Of a stretch of 64,000 nt of DNA, positions 10,101 to 19,225 are shown in pieces. How positions within the stretch are numbered: the stretch's first letter is position 1; each line of letters starts with the position of its first letter. The stretch lies in NCBI GenBank assembly GCA_016193485.1, contig JACPRZ010000043.1:160944-224943 (forward strand), written 5' to 3'. The notes beneath the pieces were generated by a model. The model made no database searches. It saw nothing but the letters and a program-made list of their open reading frames with translations, and was not told the DNA's origin. The position numbers and the translations under genes were made by a program. The stretch is from Bacteroidota bacterium (GTDB lineage Bacteria; Bacteroidota; Bacteroidia; JACPRZ01).

Positions 10101-11571
10101 AATATTGTCCTGCAAGTGTGCTTGAATTAGCAACAGCAGTAGTTGCATCCGGCACAGGAGAAGCATCTGTTAAACTTATGGTTCCTGGAGTAGCAAGACT
10201 TGTTGGATTTGAAATGATGGTGGCGCTCCAGTAATTATCCGTATTGATGGCGGTCAGGCTTGGATCATAAGTGCCTCCGCTGTTTGCATCAAATGCCTCC
10301 GCCCTTACAACCACTGTACTCGCAGAACTTGTGGTAGAAAGACCGTTAAATGTAACTTTCTGGCAAGCGGTTTTCCCTATAGGAAATATAATAGTGACTG
10401 CACTCAGGTTGGCAGCCATAGTGCGTTGCAAAGCGCCATTCACATAGGATGCCGTGCCTCCGGTATTAGTAACTGAGGCAGCGGCTCCGTTGGTTACAGA
10501 AATTAAATTTCCACCGCTATTGATTACACCATTAGTAAGATTCAGTGTTCCTGCTGCGCCAACGGTCAGCGCTTGGGTGATTCCTACTGTACCGGCACTT
10601 GCTCTGTTCATTGTAAATGAAGTCAGCGTTGGAGCAGCAGTAAAACGAAGCGTTCCGTAATCTCCCCCGCTGCCGCCAATGGTTATCGCACCGCTTGCTG
10701 TGATGGTTCCTGTTCCGGTGGATGCCATGGTTCCGCTTAAAGTAAGCGAGTTTGCTCCGACTGCAAAAACTCCCGCAGTCAATGTAAAAACTCCCGCAAT
10801 GGTTGGGCTGCCTCCACTTAGAGTAAGAGTGCCTGCGGAATTTACGGTAACATTTCCAAAAGTCTGCGTCATATTGTTAATGTTTGAAGTGCCCGCAGTA
10901 AAACTGGCGGTTGAATTAACATTATAGGTGGCAGTGGGTACCGATACTTGTATCGTTGTTATATGATTGTAATTTGAACCGCTGGCAAATGAAAGTGTTG
11001 CTGTTGAACTAACAATAGGAATACCACCACCTGTTTGATAATTATTGATTATAGTTCCACCGCTTCCAACTGTGACCAGAGTAGTTCCGATGCTTGATGT
11101 ATTCAATAAACCTTTTGTATTTAATCGTAAAGTGCCGTCTATTTGTCCTCTCTGGCTTGCGGTTGTAAGAAAATTCAGAGTCAAAGTTGTACCGGCTGAT
11201 GTAAGTTGAAGTGTAGAACCGGCATCTATTACAAAATTATTGGTTAAGGTAGGTCCATTGATTGACAATGTTAATGCTCCTACCGCTCCCGTCAAAGTAA
11301 TATTACTGCTGCCTGTAATGGTTAAAGACCGGATTGTTTGAGTGGTTACCCCGGTAACAGTAAAAGTAGTTCCGGTATTGAATAATACGATGGATAAATT
11401 TGAATTAGGGGGGGGGCCGGCAGGAGACCAGTTACCGGCAGTTGACCATACATTGTCAATAGCGCCAGTCCATGTGTAGGTGGTTTGTGAAAATAAAAAA
11501 TAAATGCTGCAGAAAAAAAAGTGCAGAAACAAGAGCGCTGTCCGCATCAGGATATTTTCCGGTATAGCCAA
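7129..11571 (-). CDS. giant right-handed beta-helix surface protein with T9SS-type C-terminal domain
   Basis: signal peptide, 'WTGAIDNVWSTAGNWSPAGPPP' start, NTI-rich beta-helix repeats, 'FTVERA...YYRLKQTDYDGRYTYSNI', terminal Ig-like sorting domain. Confidence 0.8.
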   Translation of the reverse strand: MAIPENILMRTALLFLHFFFCSIYFLFSQTTYTWTGAIDNVWSTAGNWSPAGPPPNSNLSIVLFNTGTTFTVTGVTTQTIRSLTITGSSNITLTGAVGALTLSINGPTLTNNFVIDAGSTLQLTSAGTTLTLNFLTTASQRGQIDGTLRLNTKGLLNTSSIGTTLVTVGSGGTIINNYQTGGGIPIVSSTATLSFASGSNYNHITTIQVSVPTATYNVNSTASFTAGTSNINNMTQTFGNVTVNSAGTLTLSGGSPTIAGVFTLTAGVFAVGANSLTLSGTMASTGTGTITASGAITIGGSGGDYGTLRFTAAPTLTSFTMNRASAGTVGITQALTVGAAGTLNLTNGVINSGGNLISVTNGAAASVTNTGGTASYVNGALQRTMAANLSAVTIIFPIGKTACQKVTFNGLSTTSSASTVVVRAEAFDANSGGTYDPSLTAINTDNYWSATIISNPTSLATPGTISLTDASPVPDATTAVANSSTLAGQYFSLGGSTAAPTVTSTLAVPLTLGYFVLGTKNAAALCGTYSVGPTGNFLTITEAVNSLNIRPVSCNVIFELQTTYTGAGERYPINVFYSGTSSATATFRPVTGAGTLTTSGDPGSGFPLINFNGADYITFDGRAGGAGTTVIWIIRNTRTASFVGPAIQFTSGATYDVLQYVRIESQNSTSTSGTIYISSYPTWSVGNNNLTIQNCDVTKYTSGATTHINAIYAYGQTANPNSYISILNNNIHSFTPGLTAEATGVTVTGTGINTNYGDNWTITGNSFYLDCAEQQLYRYTVINFIPGLGSGGNIISTNYIGGGAPLCGGATWTSAVGGAGNTIQTFEGIYVWAGSTTISGNTIQNISLTATAGTSFGAIHLADCSASASYSITNNLIGSASTCNSIQNAGQWKTVGIWVDNSCGTISLTNNTLANITATNAVNTAATVTGIYSDCGSNTITGNTIYHLTATTATSVSQLYIAHDGNVVGIANNSIYSGTTQNISNNTIYNLKSVYSGASANKFYGIFTAIGEPGQLHTYNANLIFGFDAANGSSNARIIGIGAVGSSWTSAVTSIFSNNIISLGYRTDGSSITSGAEITGILDNTSGYTSGVNTTYMNYYYNSIYIGGTGVTGTTNNTYAFRRNNTNASPKNTEDIRDNIFANGRSNSTGTKIHYSIFLDNTSTVASNYNDGWGNGTGYKFGNATAVDYTALANWQSGVSLDAQSISADPLFYNASGVPDLHIQSGSPAINAGTAVSVTTDFDGVIRSGAVDIGADDYSASYTYVTMGVSGCGAAETMPIELLFFSGNRQEKKAFLYWTTASETNNDYFTVERAAPSQHPPSGEGMNWTVIGTVEGAGNSSATLNYEFVDAELPLSTATATFYYRLKQTDYDGRYTYSNIIALSEKSGNVFSVALSQNPVYENLELIVMANDLSECSVRLIDISGKVTINKKYLIVEGINFLQMDLPGAISGTYFLAIIPGSKTGEPYLIRKIVKLQQGF

Positions 11572-11657
11572 GACAATATTAATTACGCATGATGCACCGG
11601 GGGTAAAAATTGTTTATCACGACACAAATGTACGCAAAAACCGGGAATTTGCAAAAT

Positions 11658-11802
11658 GGCATGTATACTGATGCTGAATGATTTTGCAAATCATTCAGAT
11701 CAGCATATACTGATGAATTTGATTTTGCAAACTCCTGATGATGAATATCAGGATGCTGACCAGCAAGCGTCAGCATTGCAAAATCAAATTCTGTCAGTAT
11801 AT
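11658..11802. repeat. multi-hairpin palindromic element, copy A
   Basis: 25-nt palindrome CTGAATGATTTTGCAAATCATTCAG (11674-11698); long stem 11705-11730 / 11776-11802 enclosing hairpins CCTGAT..ATCAGG and GCTGAC..GTCAGC. Confidence 0.7.
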
Positions 11803-11856
11803 CAACTGCCGGTGAAGGGGGAATCCGGGGAGTGAGTGAATTACCGAAAGAAGAGA

Positions 11857-13266
11857 TTAATCCATAAAGGACGGTTTCACGTCCAAATGTGCACCTACGG
11901 CTGTACCATTTCCATTACCATTGGGCATAGACAATCCACACATTCCCTTTTCATGCCCGTTACCGCTGAACAGTTCTGTTTTGAGCCGGGCTATTCTTTT
12001 CTTTTCCACTTTTACCTGTTTACGGTGCCCGTAGTTGGTGAGCAAGTAAATGAAAGGGCTGTATAAATTTCCGAATAGCCGTTTTGCAATTGATGTACGG
12101 CTGTAAAACTTTTTTTTTGCATTGGTTTTACCCGCCTGAAGTTCATAAGGAGTCATTTTTTCCGGATGGAAAACCACTGTGTTGTGATCGTAATACTTCC
12201 AGTCAGTTGTCAGAAGTCGATTGGCATTTTTAAGATCATCATGAGTTTTTGTCCCGGGATACGGAGTTAAAATATTAAAGGATGCGGTGCTTACTTTGTT
12301 TTTTATTAAAAAAGAAACCGTTTCTCTGAATACATCCAATGTGTCATTGTCAAACCCGAAAACCATGGAGGCATGGATCAGGATTCCCATCTTTTTGATT
12401 TTTTTCAAACCATCTTCTAATTTTTCAATTTCTTTAATGGCTTTGTGCATGGTCTTTAACTGATCGACCGATACGCTTTCCAGTCCGAAAAAAAGTCCCA
12501 CGCAGCCGCTATCTGCAGCGAGGCGCATAAGTTCCGTATCCCTTACCAGCAGCGAAACGGAGGATTGTCCGACCCATTTTATCTTTAACGGCTTCAGCGC
12601 TTTGAAAAGTTCTTTTGCATACTTGGGATGCCCGATAATATTATCATCAAGAAACATGAAGTTTTTAGACCCGGATTCCCGGATGTCACGCACAACATTT
12701 TCAATGGGGATATGCCGGATATTTTTTCCGAAAAGGTTGGTGACGCAGCAAAAATCACAATTGTAGGGGCATCCGCGGGTGGTAATGATGGGTATCAGGT
12801 TGAACAATCTTTTTTTGATGATCTTTCTGAAATCCTTTGGAACGTATTTGCCCAAGTCAGGTAACGGATTATGATAGTTTCTTTTCAGCCGTTTATTCTG
12901 GAAATCGCGCAGCACTTCTTCCCATACTCCTTCCGCTTCGCCTGTCACCACGCAATCAGAATTAAGCAGGGCTTCATCGGGAAGAATGGAAGGGTGCACG
13001 CCACCGAGTACGACCGTTTTCCCCCTGTTCCGGAACTCCCGTGACAATTCATACGCCCGGGGGGCATTGGCGGTCATGCAACTTATACCCACAAGGTCAC
13101 AGGGTTCATCAAGGTTGATATTTTCCGCTTCTTCTTCAACAATTTTAACTTCATGCCAGGGGGGGGTTAATCCTTCAAGAATGTAGAGGGCAAGTTGGGG
13201 CATCATCAATCCTTTGTTTGTCCGTTTTTCGGCATCTATGGTGGGAGAAATAAGAAGTATTTTCAT
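11857..13266 (-). CDS. B12-binding-domain radical SAM protein
   Basis: N-terminal B12-binding-like region and radical SAM cluster motif 'ITTRGCPYNCDFCCVTNLFG'. Confidence 0.9.
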   Translation of the reverse strand: MKILLISPTIDAEKRTNKGLMMPQLALYILEGLTPPWHEVKIVEEEAENINLDEPCDLVGISCMTANAPRAYELSREFRNRGKTVVLGGVHPSILPDEALLNSDCVVTGEAEGVWEEVLRDFQNKRLKRNYHNPLPDLGKYVPKDFRKIIKKRLFNLIPIITTRGCPYNCDFCCVTNLFGKNIRHIPIENVVRDIRESGSKNFMFLDDNIIGHPKYAKELFKALKPLKIKWVGQSSVSLLVRDTELMRLAADSGCVGLFFGLESVSVDQLKTMHKAIKEIEKLEDGLKKIKKMGILIHASMVFGFDNDTLDVFRETVSFLIKNKVSTASFNILTPYPGTKTHDDLKNANRLLTTDWKYYDHNTVVFHPEKMTPYELQAGKTNAKKKFYSRTSIAKRLFGNLYSPFIYLLTNYGHRKQVKVEKKRIARLKTELFSGNGHEKGMCGLSMPNGNGNGTAVGAHLDVKPSFMD

Positions 13267-13377
13267 GTTCTCTTATCTTCTATTTTAGTGCAATGTAGGA
13301 AAAAATGAGAATCAGCGCGGATAACCGGTAAAGAGTACCTGTCCCGAACAAATAAATTTCGTATATTTGACTGTTTT

Positions 13378-16248
13378 ATGAAAAAGGTTTTTATTTATTT
13401 TTTAGTTGCCTTGTTTTTACCAGTTTTTTCACGGGGTACCCACATCGTAGGAGGCGAACTCTTTTACCAATGTCTCGGAGGCAATAATTACCGTATTACT
13501 TTTAAATTATACCGGGACGGCTGTCCTACCTGCTATATTTTTGACCATCCTTCATCTTTCTATATTTTTTACGGAAACGGAAACCTTTACAAACAGATCA
13601 CTTTTGATATTACCGATTCAATCAATGTTCCTCCGATCATTAACAACCCGTGTCTTGTAGCGCCCCCTGATGTTATTGTCTGGGGAATTGAAATTGATAC
13701 GGTTGTTTACCTGCCTCCCGGTTCTGATTATAATGTGGTTTACCAGCGATGCTGCAGGAATAATACCATAGTAAACCTTCTTGATCCCGGTGGCACCGGC
13801 TCCACCTACATGGAACATATTCCAGATCCCGCAACATTGTGTAACTCCTCTCCCTATTTCAATGTATTTCCTCCTATCGCAATTTGCGTAGGCGATTCAC
13901 TGCGCTTTGACCATTCGGCAACCGACCCTGATGGCGATTCGCTTGTTTACGACCTCTGTACCCCATACCTCGGTGCCGACCAGTTTGACCCGATGCCTAC
14001 CCCCCCCATGCCGCCTCCCTACAACTTTGTATCCTATATTTCACCCTATTCATCCGGTTACCCGATTGATGCCAGCCCCCCTCTTGCGGTTGACCCAGTT
14101 ACAGGCAAACTCAGCGGGATACCTACAACCACTGGCCAATATGTTGTAGCGGTTTGCGTTAAAGAATACCGTAACGGACAATTGATAGGAGAACATAAAC
14201 GCGATTTCCAGTTCAATATCGTGGAATGCGGTTCCCAGGTTGTGGCGGCAATGCCCAATTATGTAACGGAGTGCGATGACTACACCGTGAATTTTCAAAA
14301 CCAGAGCCAGGATGCAACATACTACTATTGGAATTTCGGTGACGGAACAACCTCAACATCAGCCACTCCAACTCATACTTATCCTGATACCGGTATATAT
14401 TATGTAACGATGATGGCCAATCCCGGCTGGCCCTGTGCCGATACCGCTTATGCAACCGTACGCGTATTTCCGGGACTTGTTCCTGATTTCGGTTTTTATT
14501 CCGAGTGTGCCGGAAAACCAATACAGTTCACGGATTCATCAACCACTCTCTACGGAAATATTATTTCGTGGAATTGGCTTTTCGGTGACGGATTCTCATC
14601 TTCACTGCAAGACCCGGCACACACATACCTTACCGGAGGAACTTATTCCGTAAAACTTACCGTGACCAATACAAAATATTGCACAAAATTTATAACCCGG
14701 AACATCGTAATTTACCCGCTGCCATATAATAGTTTTACTGCCACAACGCCTTGCAAAGGCGATACAACTTTTTTCACCAATACGACAACACTGGCATCCG
14801 GTTCTGTAATTTTCTGGTCGTGGAGTTTTGGAAGTGAAGCATCTTCAAACGAACAGCATCCCTGGTACATTTTTCCGGATACAGGACAATACATCGTCAA
14901 CCTGGTTTCGTTTACCAATAACGGATGTTCCGACACTTTTCAGAAGATAATCTCCGTTCAGCCCGTGCCGGTTTCTGCAGCAGGACCCGACAGGGTTATC
15001 TGTTCATTTGATACTATCCGCATTGGCGATCTTCCGGCATCCGGATATACGTATTCGTGGTACCCTCAAACCGGTATTATGAATCCTGATTCATCACAGC
15101 CGCTATTGACGTTGTCAAATGATTCAAACATCAAACTTCCGTACGAATATTTTGTAACAACGGAATTGAACGGATGCACATCAAAAGATTCTGTTCTCAT
15201 TGAAGTTTATCCGGATATCCGCGCTGCCATTCCGCATCAGCCGGGTCAATGCCTGTACGGAAACAGTTTTGATTTTACCGCTGCCGGTGTATTCGGAACC
15301 GGTGCAACGTTTAACTGGAATTTCGGCCCCAATTCAAATCCCTCATTCTCTCCTTTTGAGAATCCTTCCTCAGTTCAGTTTATTACCGAAGGCGAACATG
15401 TTGTTACCCTTCTTATCACCGATAACGGCTGTACAAGTAACGATACCGATACGGTACAGATTTATACCGTGCCTGTTGCCGGGTTTACTTTATCTGAAAA
15501 AGAGGGATGTAATCCGTTGACCGTTTATTTTACCGATGAATCCATTGCGCAGAGCGCTTTGTCGTATTTATGGGATTTCGGTGACGGGAAAGCCGATACT
15601 TCAAAAAATCCCGTTCACATTTTCTCTCCTGAAGGCATTTACAATGTAACCCTCACAATAGAACTTGAACAATGCAAGGGGTTCCAGTCCATGATTGCAT
15701 CAGCGCCTGTTACCGTGCGGCCGCTGCCTGTTGCCGGGTTTACTGCCGAACCGAAAGAGATTTCATATTTCAATCCGTACATTAACTTTACCGATAAATC
15801 ATCGGGCGCTCTTTCCTGCCTCCTTCTTTTCGGTGACGGAACTTCATCTTATGAATGTACTGCCACGCACGAATATACCGATACCGGCAATTTTATTATT
15901 ATGCAGATAGTTGAAAATGTTTTCGGTTGCACCGATACGGCTATTGATAGAATACGCATTCTTCCCGAATATACCTTTTTTGCTCCGCGCGCATTCACTC
16001 CCAATGAAGACGGCATTAACGACATTTACTTCACAAAAGGCATAGGGATAGCAAAATTTGAATTATGGATATTTGACCGCTGGGGCGATAATATCTACTA
16101 CACCGATAATATGAACACCGGCTGGGACGGCAGAGTTAATAACGGTAAAAAACCTGCGCAGCAGGATGTCTATGTTTGGATTGTAAAAATCACCGATGTG
16201 TTTGAAGAAAAGCACAGGTATATGGGGAGAGTGACGCTGGTGAAGTAA
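13378..16248 (+). CDS. PKD-repeat surface protein with gliding motility-associated (T9SS type B) C-terminal domain
   Basis: repeated 'WNFGDGTTSTSATPTHTYPDTG' PKD modules; C-terminus 'FAPRAFTPNEDGINDIYFTKG...FDRWGDNIYYTD...GWDGRVNNGKKPAQQDVYVWIVKITD'. Confidence 0.9.
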   Translation: MKKVFIYFLVALFLPVFSRGTHIVGGELFYQCLGGNNYRITFKLYRDGCPTCYIFDHPSSFYIFYGNGNLYKQITFDITDSINVPPIINNPCLVAPPDVIVWGIEIDTVVYLPPGSDYNVVYQRCCRNNTIVNLLDPGGTGSTYMEHIPDPATLCNSSPYFNVFPPIAICVGDSLRFDHSATDPDGDSLVYDLCTPYLGADQFDPMPTPPMPPPYNFVSYISPYSSGYPIDASPPLAVDPVTGKLSGIPTTTGQYVVAVCVKEYRNGQLIGEHKRDFQFNIVECGSQVVAAMPNYVTECDDYTVNFQNQSQDATYYYWNFGDGTTSTSATPTHTYPDTGIYYVTMMANPGWPCADTAYATVRVFPGLVPDFGFYSECAGKPIQFTDSSTTLYGNIISWNWLFGDGFSSSLQDPAHTYLTGGTYSVKLTVTNTKYCTKFITRNIVIYPLPYNSFTATTPCKGDTTFFTNTTTLASGSVIFWSWSFGSEASSNEQHPWYIFPDTGQYIVNLVSFTNNGCSDTFQKIISVQPVPVSAAGPDRVICSFDTIRIGDLPASGYTYSWYPQTGIMNPDSSQPLLTLSNDSNIKLPYEYFVTTELNGCTSKDSVLIEVYPDIRAAIPHQPGQCLYGNSFDFTAAGVFGTGATFNWNFGPNSNPSFSPFENPSSVQFITEGEHVVTLLITDNGCTSNDTDTVQIYTVPVAGFTLSEKEGCNPLTVYFTDESIAQSALSYLWDFGDGKADTSKNPVHIFSPEGIYNVTLTIELEQCKGFQSMIASAPVTVRPLPVAGFTAEPKEISYFNPYINFTDKSSGALSCLLLFGDGTSSYECTATHEYTDTGNFIIMQIVENVFGCTDTAIDRIRILPEYTFFAPRAFTPNEDGINDIYFTKGIGIAKFELWIFDRWGDNIYYTDNMNTGWDGRVNNGKKPAQQDVYVWIVKITDVFEEKHRYMGRVTLVK

Positions 16249-16345
16249 AAATTCGAAGTCCCAAGTTCCAAACCCCAAGTCCCAAAAGATAAATTCAAGG
16301 GTATTTCTAATATGGAATAGGTTACATTTCCTTATACCCTATACC

Positions 16346-18292
16346 TTATACCAACGCTTTTGCATTTTCTTGCATTTTAGAGGTATCTTTCCCCGTGAGT
16401 AACTCCTTTACAGCAGCATAAATTCCATCCGGGTCATACCCGCACTCGCGTTGAAGTTCACTCTGTTCGCCATGATGAATGACGCGGTCCGGAATACCGA
16501 GACGCTTTACAACAGAATGATAATTATTCTCCGCCATGAATTCCAGCGCTGCGCTGCCGAAACCGCCCATAAGGCATCCGTCCTCTACCGTCAGTATGTG
16601 ATCAAATTTTCTGAAAATTTCATGCAGCAGTCCGGAATCCAGCGGCTTTACAAACCTCATATCAAAATGCGCTGCTGAAATCCCGTCACCTTCAAGTTTT
16701 GCACATGCCTGTACCGCGTAGTTACCGATGTGGCCTATGGTAAGGATGGCAATATCCCTGCCGTCACGGATTTTTCTGCCTTTCCCCACTTCAATTCTCC
16801 TGAACGGTTTCTCCCAGTCAGTCATCACCCCGCTGCCGCGCGGATAACGGATGCAAAAGGGTTGTTCTATCTCATCCAGTTGGGCGGTGTACATAAGGTT
16901 GCGCAATTCTTCTTCGTTCATAGGAGAGGAGACGATCATATTGGGAAGACAGCGCATATACGCCAGGTCAAAATTTCCATGATGAGTTGCGCCATCCGAT
17001 CCTGCAACACCGGCCCTGTCAAGGCAGAAAATAACCTTCAGGTTCTGAATACAAACATCATGTATCACCTGGTCGTAGGCACGCTGCATGAAGGTGGAAT
17101 AAATGTTACAGAAGGGGATAATTCCCTGCGTGGCCAATCCTGCCGAAAATGTTACGGCATGTTGTTCGGCAATCCCAACATCAAACGTACGTTCAGGGAT
17201 TGCGCGCAGCATAACATCCATTGAGCACCCGGTAGGCATTGCCGGAGTGATTCCGACAATTTTCGGATTCAGCCGGGCGAGTTCCAGCAGGGTTTTGCCG
17301 AATACATCCTGGTATTTTGGCGGCTGCGGGAGATTGATTTTTGGTTTAATAAGTTCACCGGTTTCTTTTGCAAACAGTCCCGGGGAGTGCCAGAATGTTT
17401 TATCGCCTTTTTCGGCCGGCTCATATCCTTTGCCTTTTACGGTGAGACAATGCAATACTTTGGGTCCCGGAATATTTTTCAGATCCCTGAGAATATGAAC
17501 GAGGTGAATAACATCATGCCCGTCAGTTGGGCCGAAATAGCGGAACCGCAGCGATTCGAACAGGTTGCTCTGCTGGATAAGGGAATGTTTTATGGTTCCT
17601 TCAATTTTCCGGGCAATTTCTCTTGCTGCAGGCCCGAACCGGTTAAATTTTCCGAGAAGATTCCATACTTCTCCTCTCATCCTGTTGTAAGCAGGTGAGG
17701 TGGTGATATCGGTAAGATACTCCTTCATTGCACCGACATTAGGGTCAATGGACATGCAATTATCATTCAGGATAACGAGCAGGTTCGTATTTGAAACGCC
17801 TGCATTGTTCAATCCCTCAAAGGCAAGCCCGGCTGTAAGGGCTCCATCACCGATAACCGCTATCGTCTGCCGGTCAGATAGATTATTCAGCCGTGAAGCC
17901 ACAGCCATACCGAGCGCAGCAGAAATTGAAGTGGATGAATGTCCCACCCCGAACGTATCATATTCGCTCTCGTCCCTGCGCGGAAAACCGCTTATGCCTT
18001 TGTACTTGCGGTTGGTAATAAAAGCATCTTTCCGCCCTGTGAGAATTTTATGTCCGTATGCCTGGTGACCCACATCCCACACGAGCAGGTCATTGGGTGT
18101 GTTAAAAACAAAATGAATGGCAACGGTAAGTTCAATTACGCCCATACTTGCGCCAAAATGGCCGCCATGCTTTGAGACCATTGATACGATAAAATCGCGC
18201 AGTTCACGGCAAAGAAAAGGAAGATCGCTCTCCGGTAATTTGCGCAAATCAGCCGGAGTGGCGATGGAAGAGAGAAATTTGTGTTCGTGCAT
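16346..18292 (-). CDS. dxs: 1-deoxy-D-xylulose-5-phosphate synthase
   Basis: 'GGHFGASMGVIELTVAIHFVFNTPNDLLVWDVGHQAYGHKILTGR', 'GDGALTAGLAFEGLNNAG', 'FDVGIAEQHAVTFSAGLA'. Confidence 0.97.
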   Translation of the reverse strand: MHEHKFLSSIATPADLRKLPESDLPFLCRELRDFIVSMVSKHGGHFGASMGVIELTVAIHFVFNTPNDLLVWDVGHQAYGHKILTGRKDAFITNRKYKGISGFPRRDESEYDTFGVGHSSTSISAALGMAVASRLNNLSDRQTIAVIGDGALTAGLAFEGLNNAGVSNTNLLVILNDNCMSIDPNVGAMKEYLTDITTSPAYNRMRGEVWNLLGKFNRFGPAAREIARKIEGTIKHSLIQQSNLFESLRFRYFGPTDGHDVIHLVHILRDLKNIPGPKVLHCLTVKGKGYEPAEKGDKTFWHSPGLFAKETGELIKPKINLPQPPKYQDVFGKTLLELARLNPKIVGITPAMPTGCSMDVMLRAIPERTFDVGIAEQHAVTFSAGLATQGIIPFCNIYSTFMQRAYDQVIHDVCIQNLKVIFCLDRAGVAGSDGATHHGNFDLAYMRCLPNMIVSSPMNEEELRNLMYTAQLDEIEQPFCIRYPRGSGVMTDWEKPFRRIEVGKGRKIRDGRDIAILTIGHIGNYAVQACAKLEGDGISAAHFDMRFVKPLDSGLLHEIFRKFDHILTVEDGCLMGGFGSAALEFMAENNYHSVVKRLGIPDRVIHHGEQSELQRECGYDPDGIYAAVKELLTGKDTSKMQENAKALV

Positions 18293-18354
18293 GGTTGAAA
18301 AGGAAGTGCAAAGGTAGGAAATCAGGGAGAAATTTACAGGAGGGTGAATTCACT

Positions 18355-19002
18355 TCAATTTATAATCTTCTGTTCATACGCATACCGTATCAGTCCCACA
18401 ATATTTTTTGAGTTGGTTTTGCGCAGCAGGTTTTTGCGGTGGGTTTCAACGGTGCGTTCGCTCAGGTAAAGTTTATCCGCAATTTCGCAGGAAGTATATT
18501 CAGCGGCAATGAGTTTCAAAATCTCTATCTCACGCGGGGTAATCGCACTCTCTTTTTTATTGCTGTTTTTATTTGTCCCTGGCTGCTTTAAAGCATCAAT
18601 CATATTATCCATAACTTCCGGTACATAATAATTGCGGCCGCTCATAACCTCCTCTAAAGCCGATAAAAGTTCATCCTTGCCGCAATTTTTCAGGATAAAA
18701 CCGTGAGCCCCGGCATCGAGGATTTCACGGGCTATGCCTTTGTCATTGTACATCGTAAGAATGATGACTTTTATTGTCGGATATGATTTTCTGACTTCGC
18801 GCGTGAGAGTAATGCCGTCCATGCCGGGCATGCTGATATCGGCAAGAAGAATGTCGGGTTTTATTTTTTCAATCTCCTTCAGCGCATCCGTTCCGTCATG
18901 AGCCGTCCCGCACACGGTAAACCTTTTTTCGTTTTTCAGCAACGACATAATACCATCAATCATTATCCGGTGGTCATCAACTATGAGTATTCTGTGCGGC
19001 AT
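18355..19002 (-). CDS. NarL/LuxR-family response regulator
   Basis: 'RILIVDDHRIMIDGI' receiver domain and 'LTPREIEILKLIAAEYTSCEIADKLYLSERTVETHRKNLLRKT' HTH; start chosen at MPHRIL. Confidence 0.93.
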   Translation of the reverse strand: MPHRILIVDDHRIMIDGIMSLLKNEKRFTVCGTAHDGTDALKEIEKIKPDILLADISMPGMDGITLTREVRKSYPTIKVIILTMYNDKGIAREILDAGAHGFILKNCGKDELLSALEEVMSGRNYYVPEVMDNMIDALKQPGTNKNSNKKESAITPREIEILKLIAAEYTSCEIADKLYLSERTVETHRKNLLRKTNSKNIVGLIRYAYEQKIIN

Positions 19003-19048
19003 GGGATTCAGCGGATTTTTATATGTGTGTGATAATTTTTCCTCCCCC

Positions 19049-19068
19049 GCCCCGATGTTCATCGGGGC
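19049..19068. repeat. GCCCCGAT-gttc-ATCGGGGC stem-loop
   Basis: perfect 8-bp arms, upstream of the chosen regulator start. Confidence 0.8.
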
Positions 19069-19225
19069 GCCCCCTCCAAGAGAGGGATAAAATTACCCCG
19101 TCCTTGGATATTGACTTTCCCGATTTAATTCCCCCTCTCTATTTGTAGAGAGGGGGCAGGGGGTGAGTAAAAGGACAACTAACAATATCTTTGGATAAAA
19201 GTTTAAAAACCTATTACACTCATTT

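Noticed and set aside
11579-11776. 65-aa minus-strand ORF
   Set aside because: Made largely of the multi-hairpin repeat element; not a credible gene
16730-17224. 164-aa plus-strand ORF and neighbouring plus-strand ORFs 17103-18317
   Set aside because: Antisense shadows of dxs, which has a clear conserved protein on the minus strand
19030-19200. Spacer with hairpins flanked by GATATTG/CAATATC as a third MITE
   Set aside because: Flanking inverted and direct repeats are short and inconsistent; no convincing TSD
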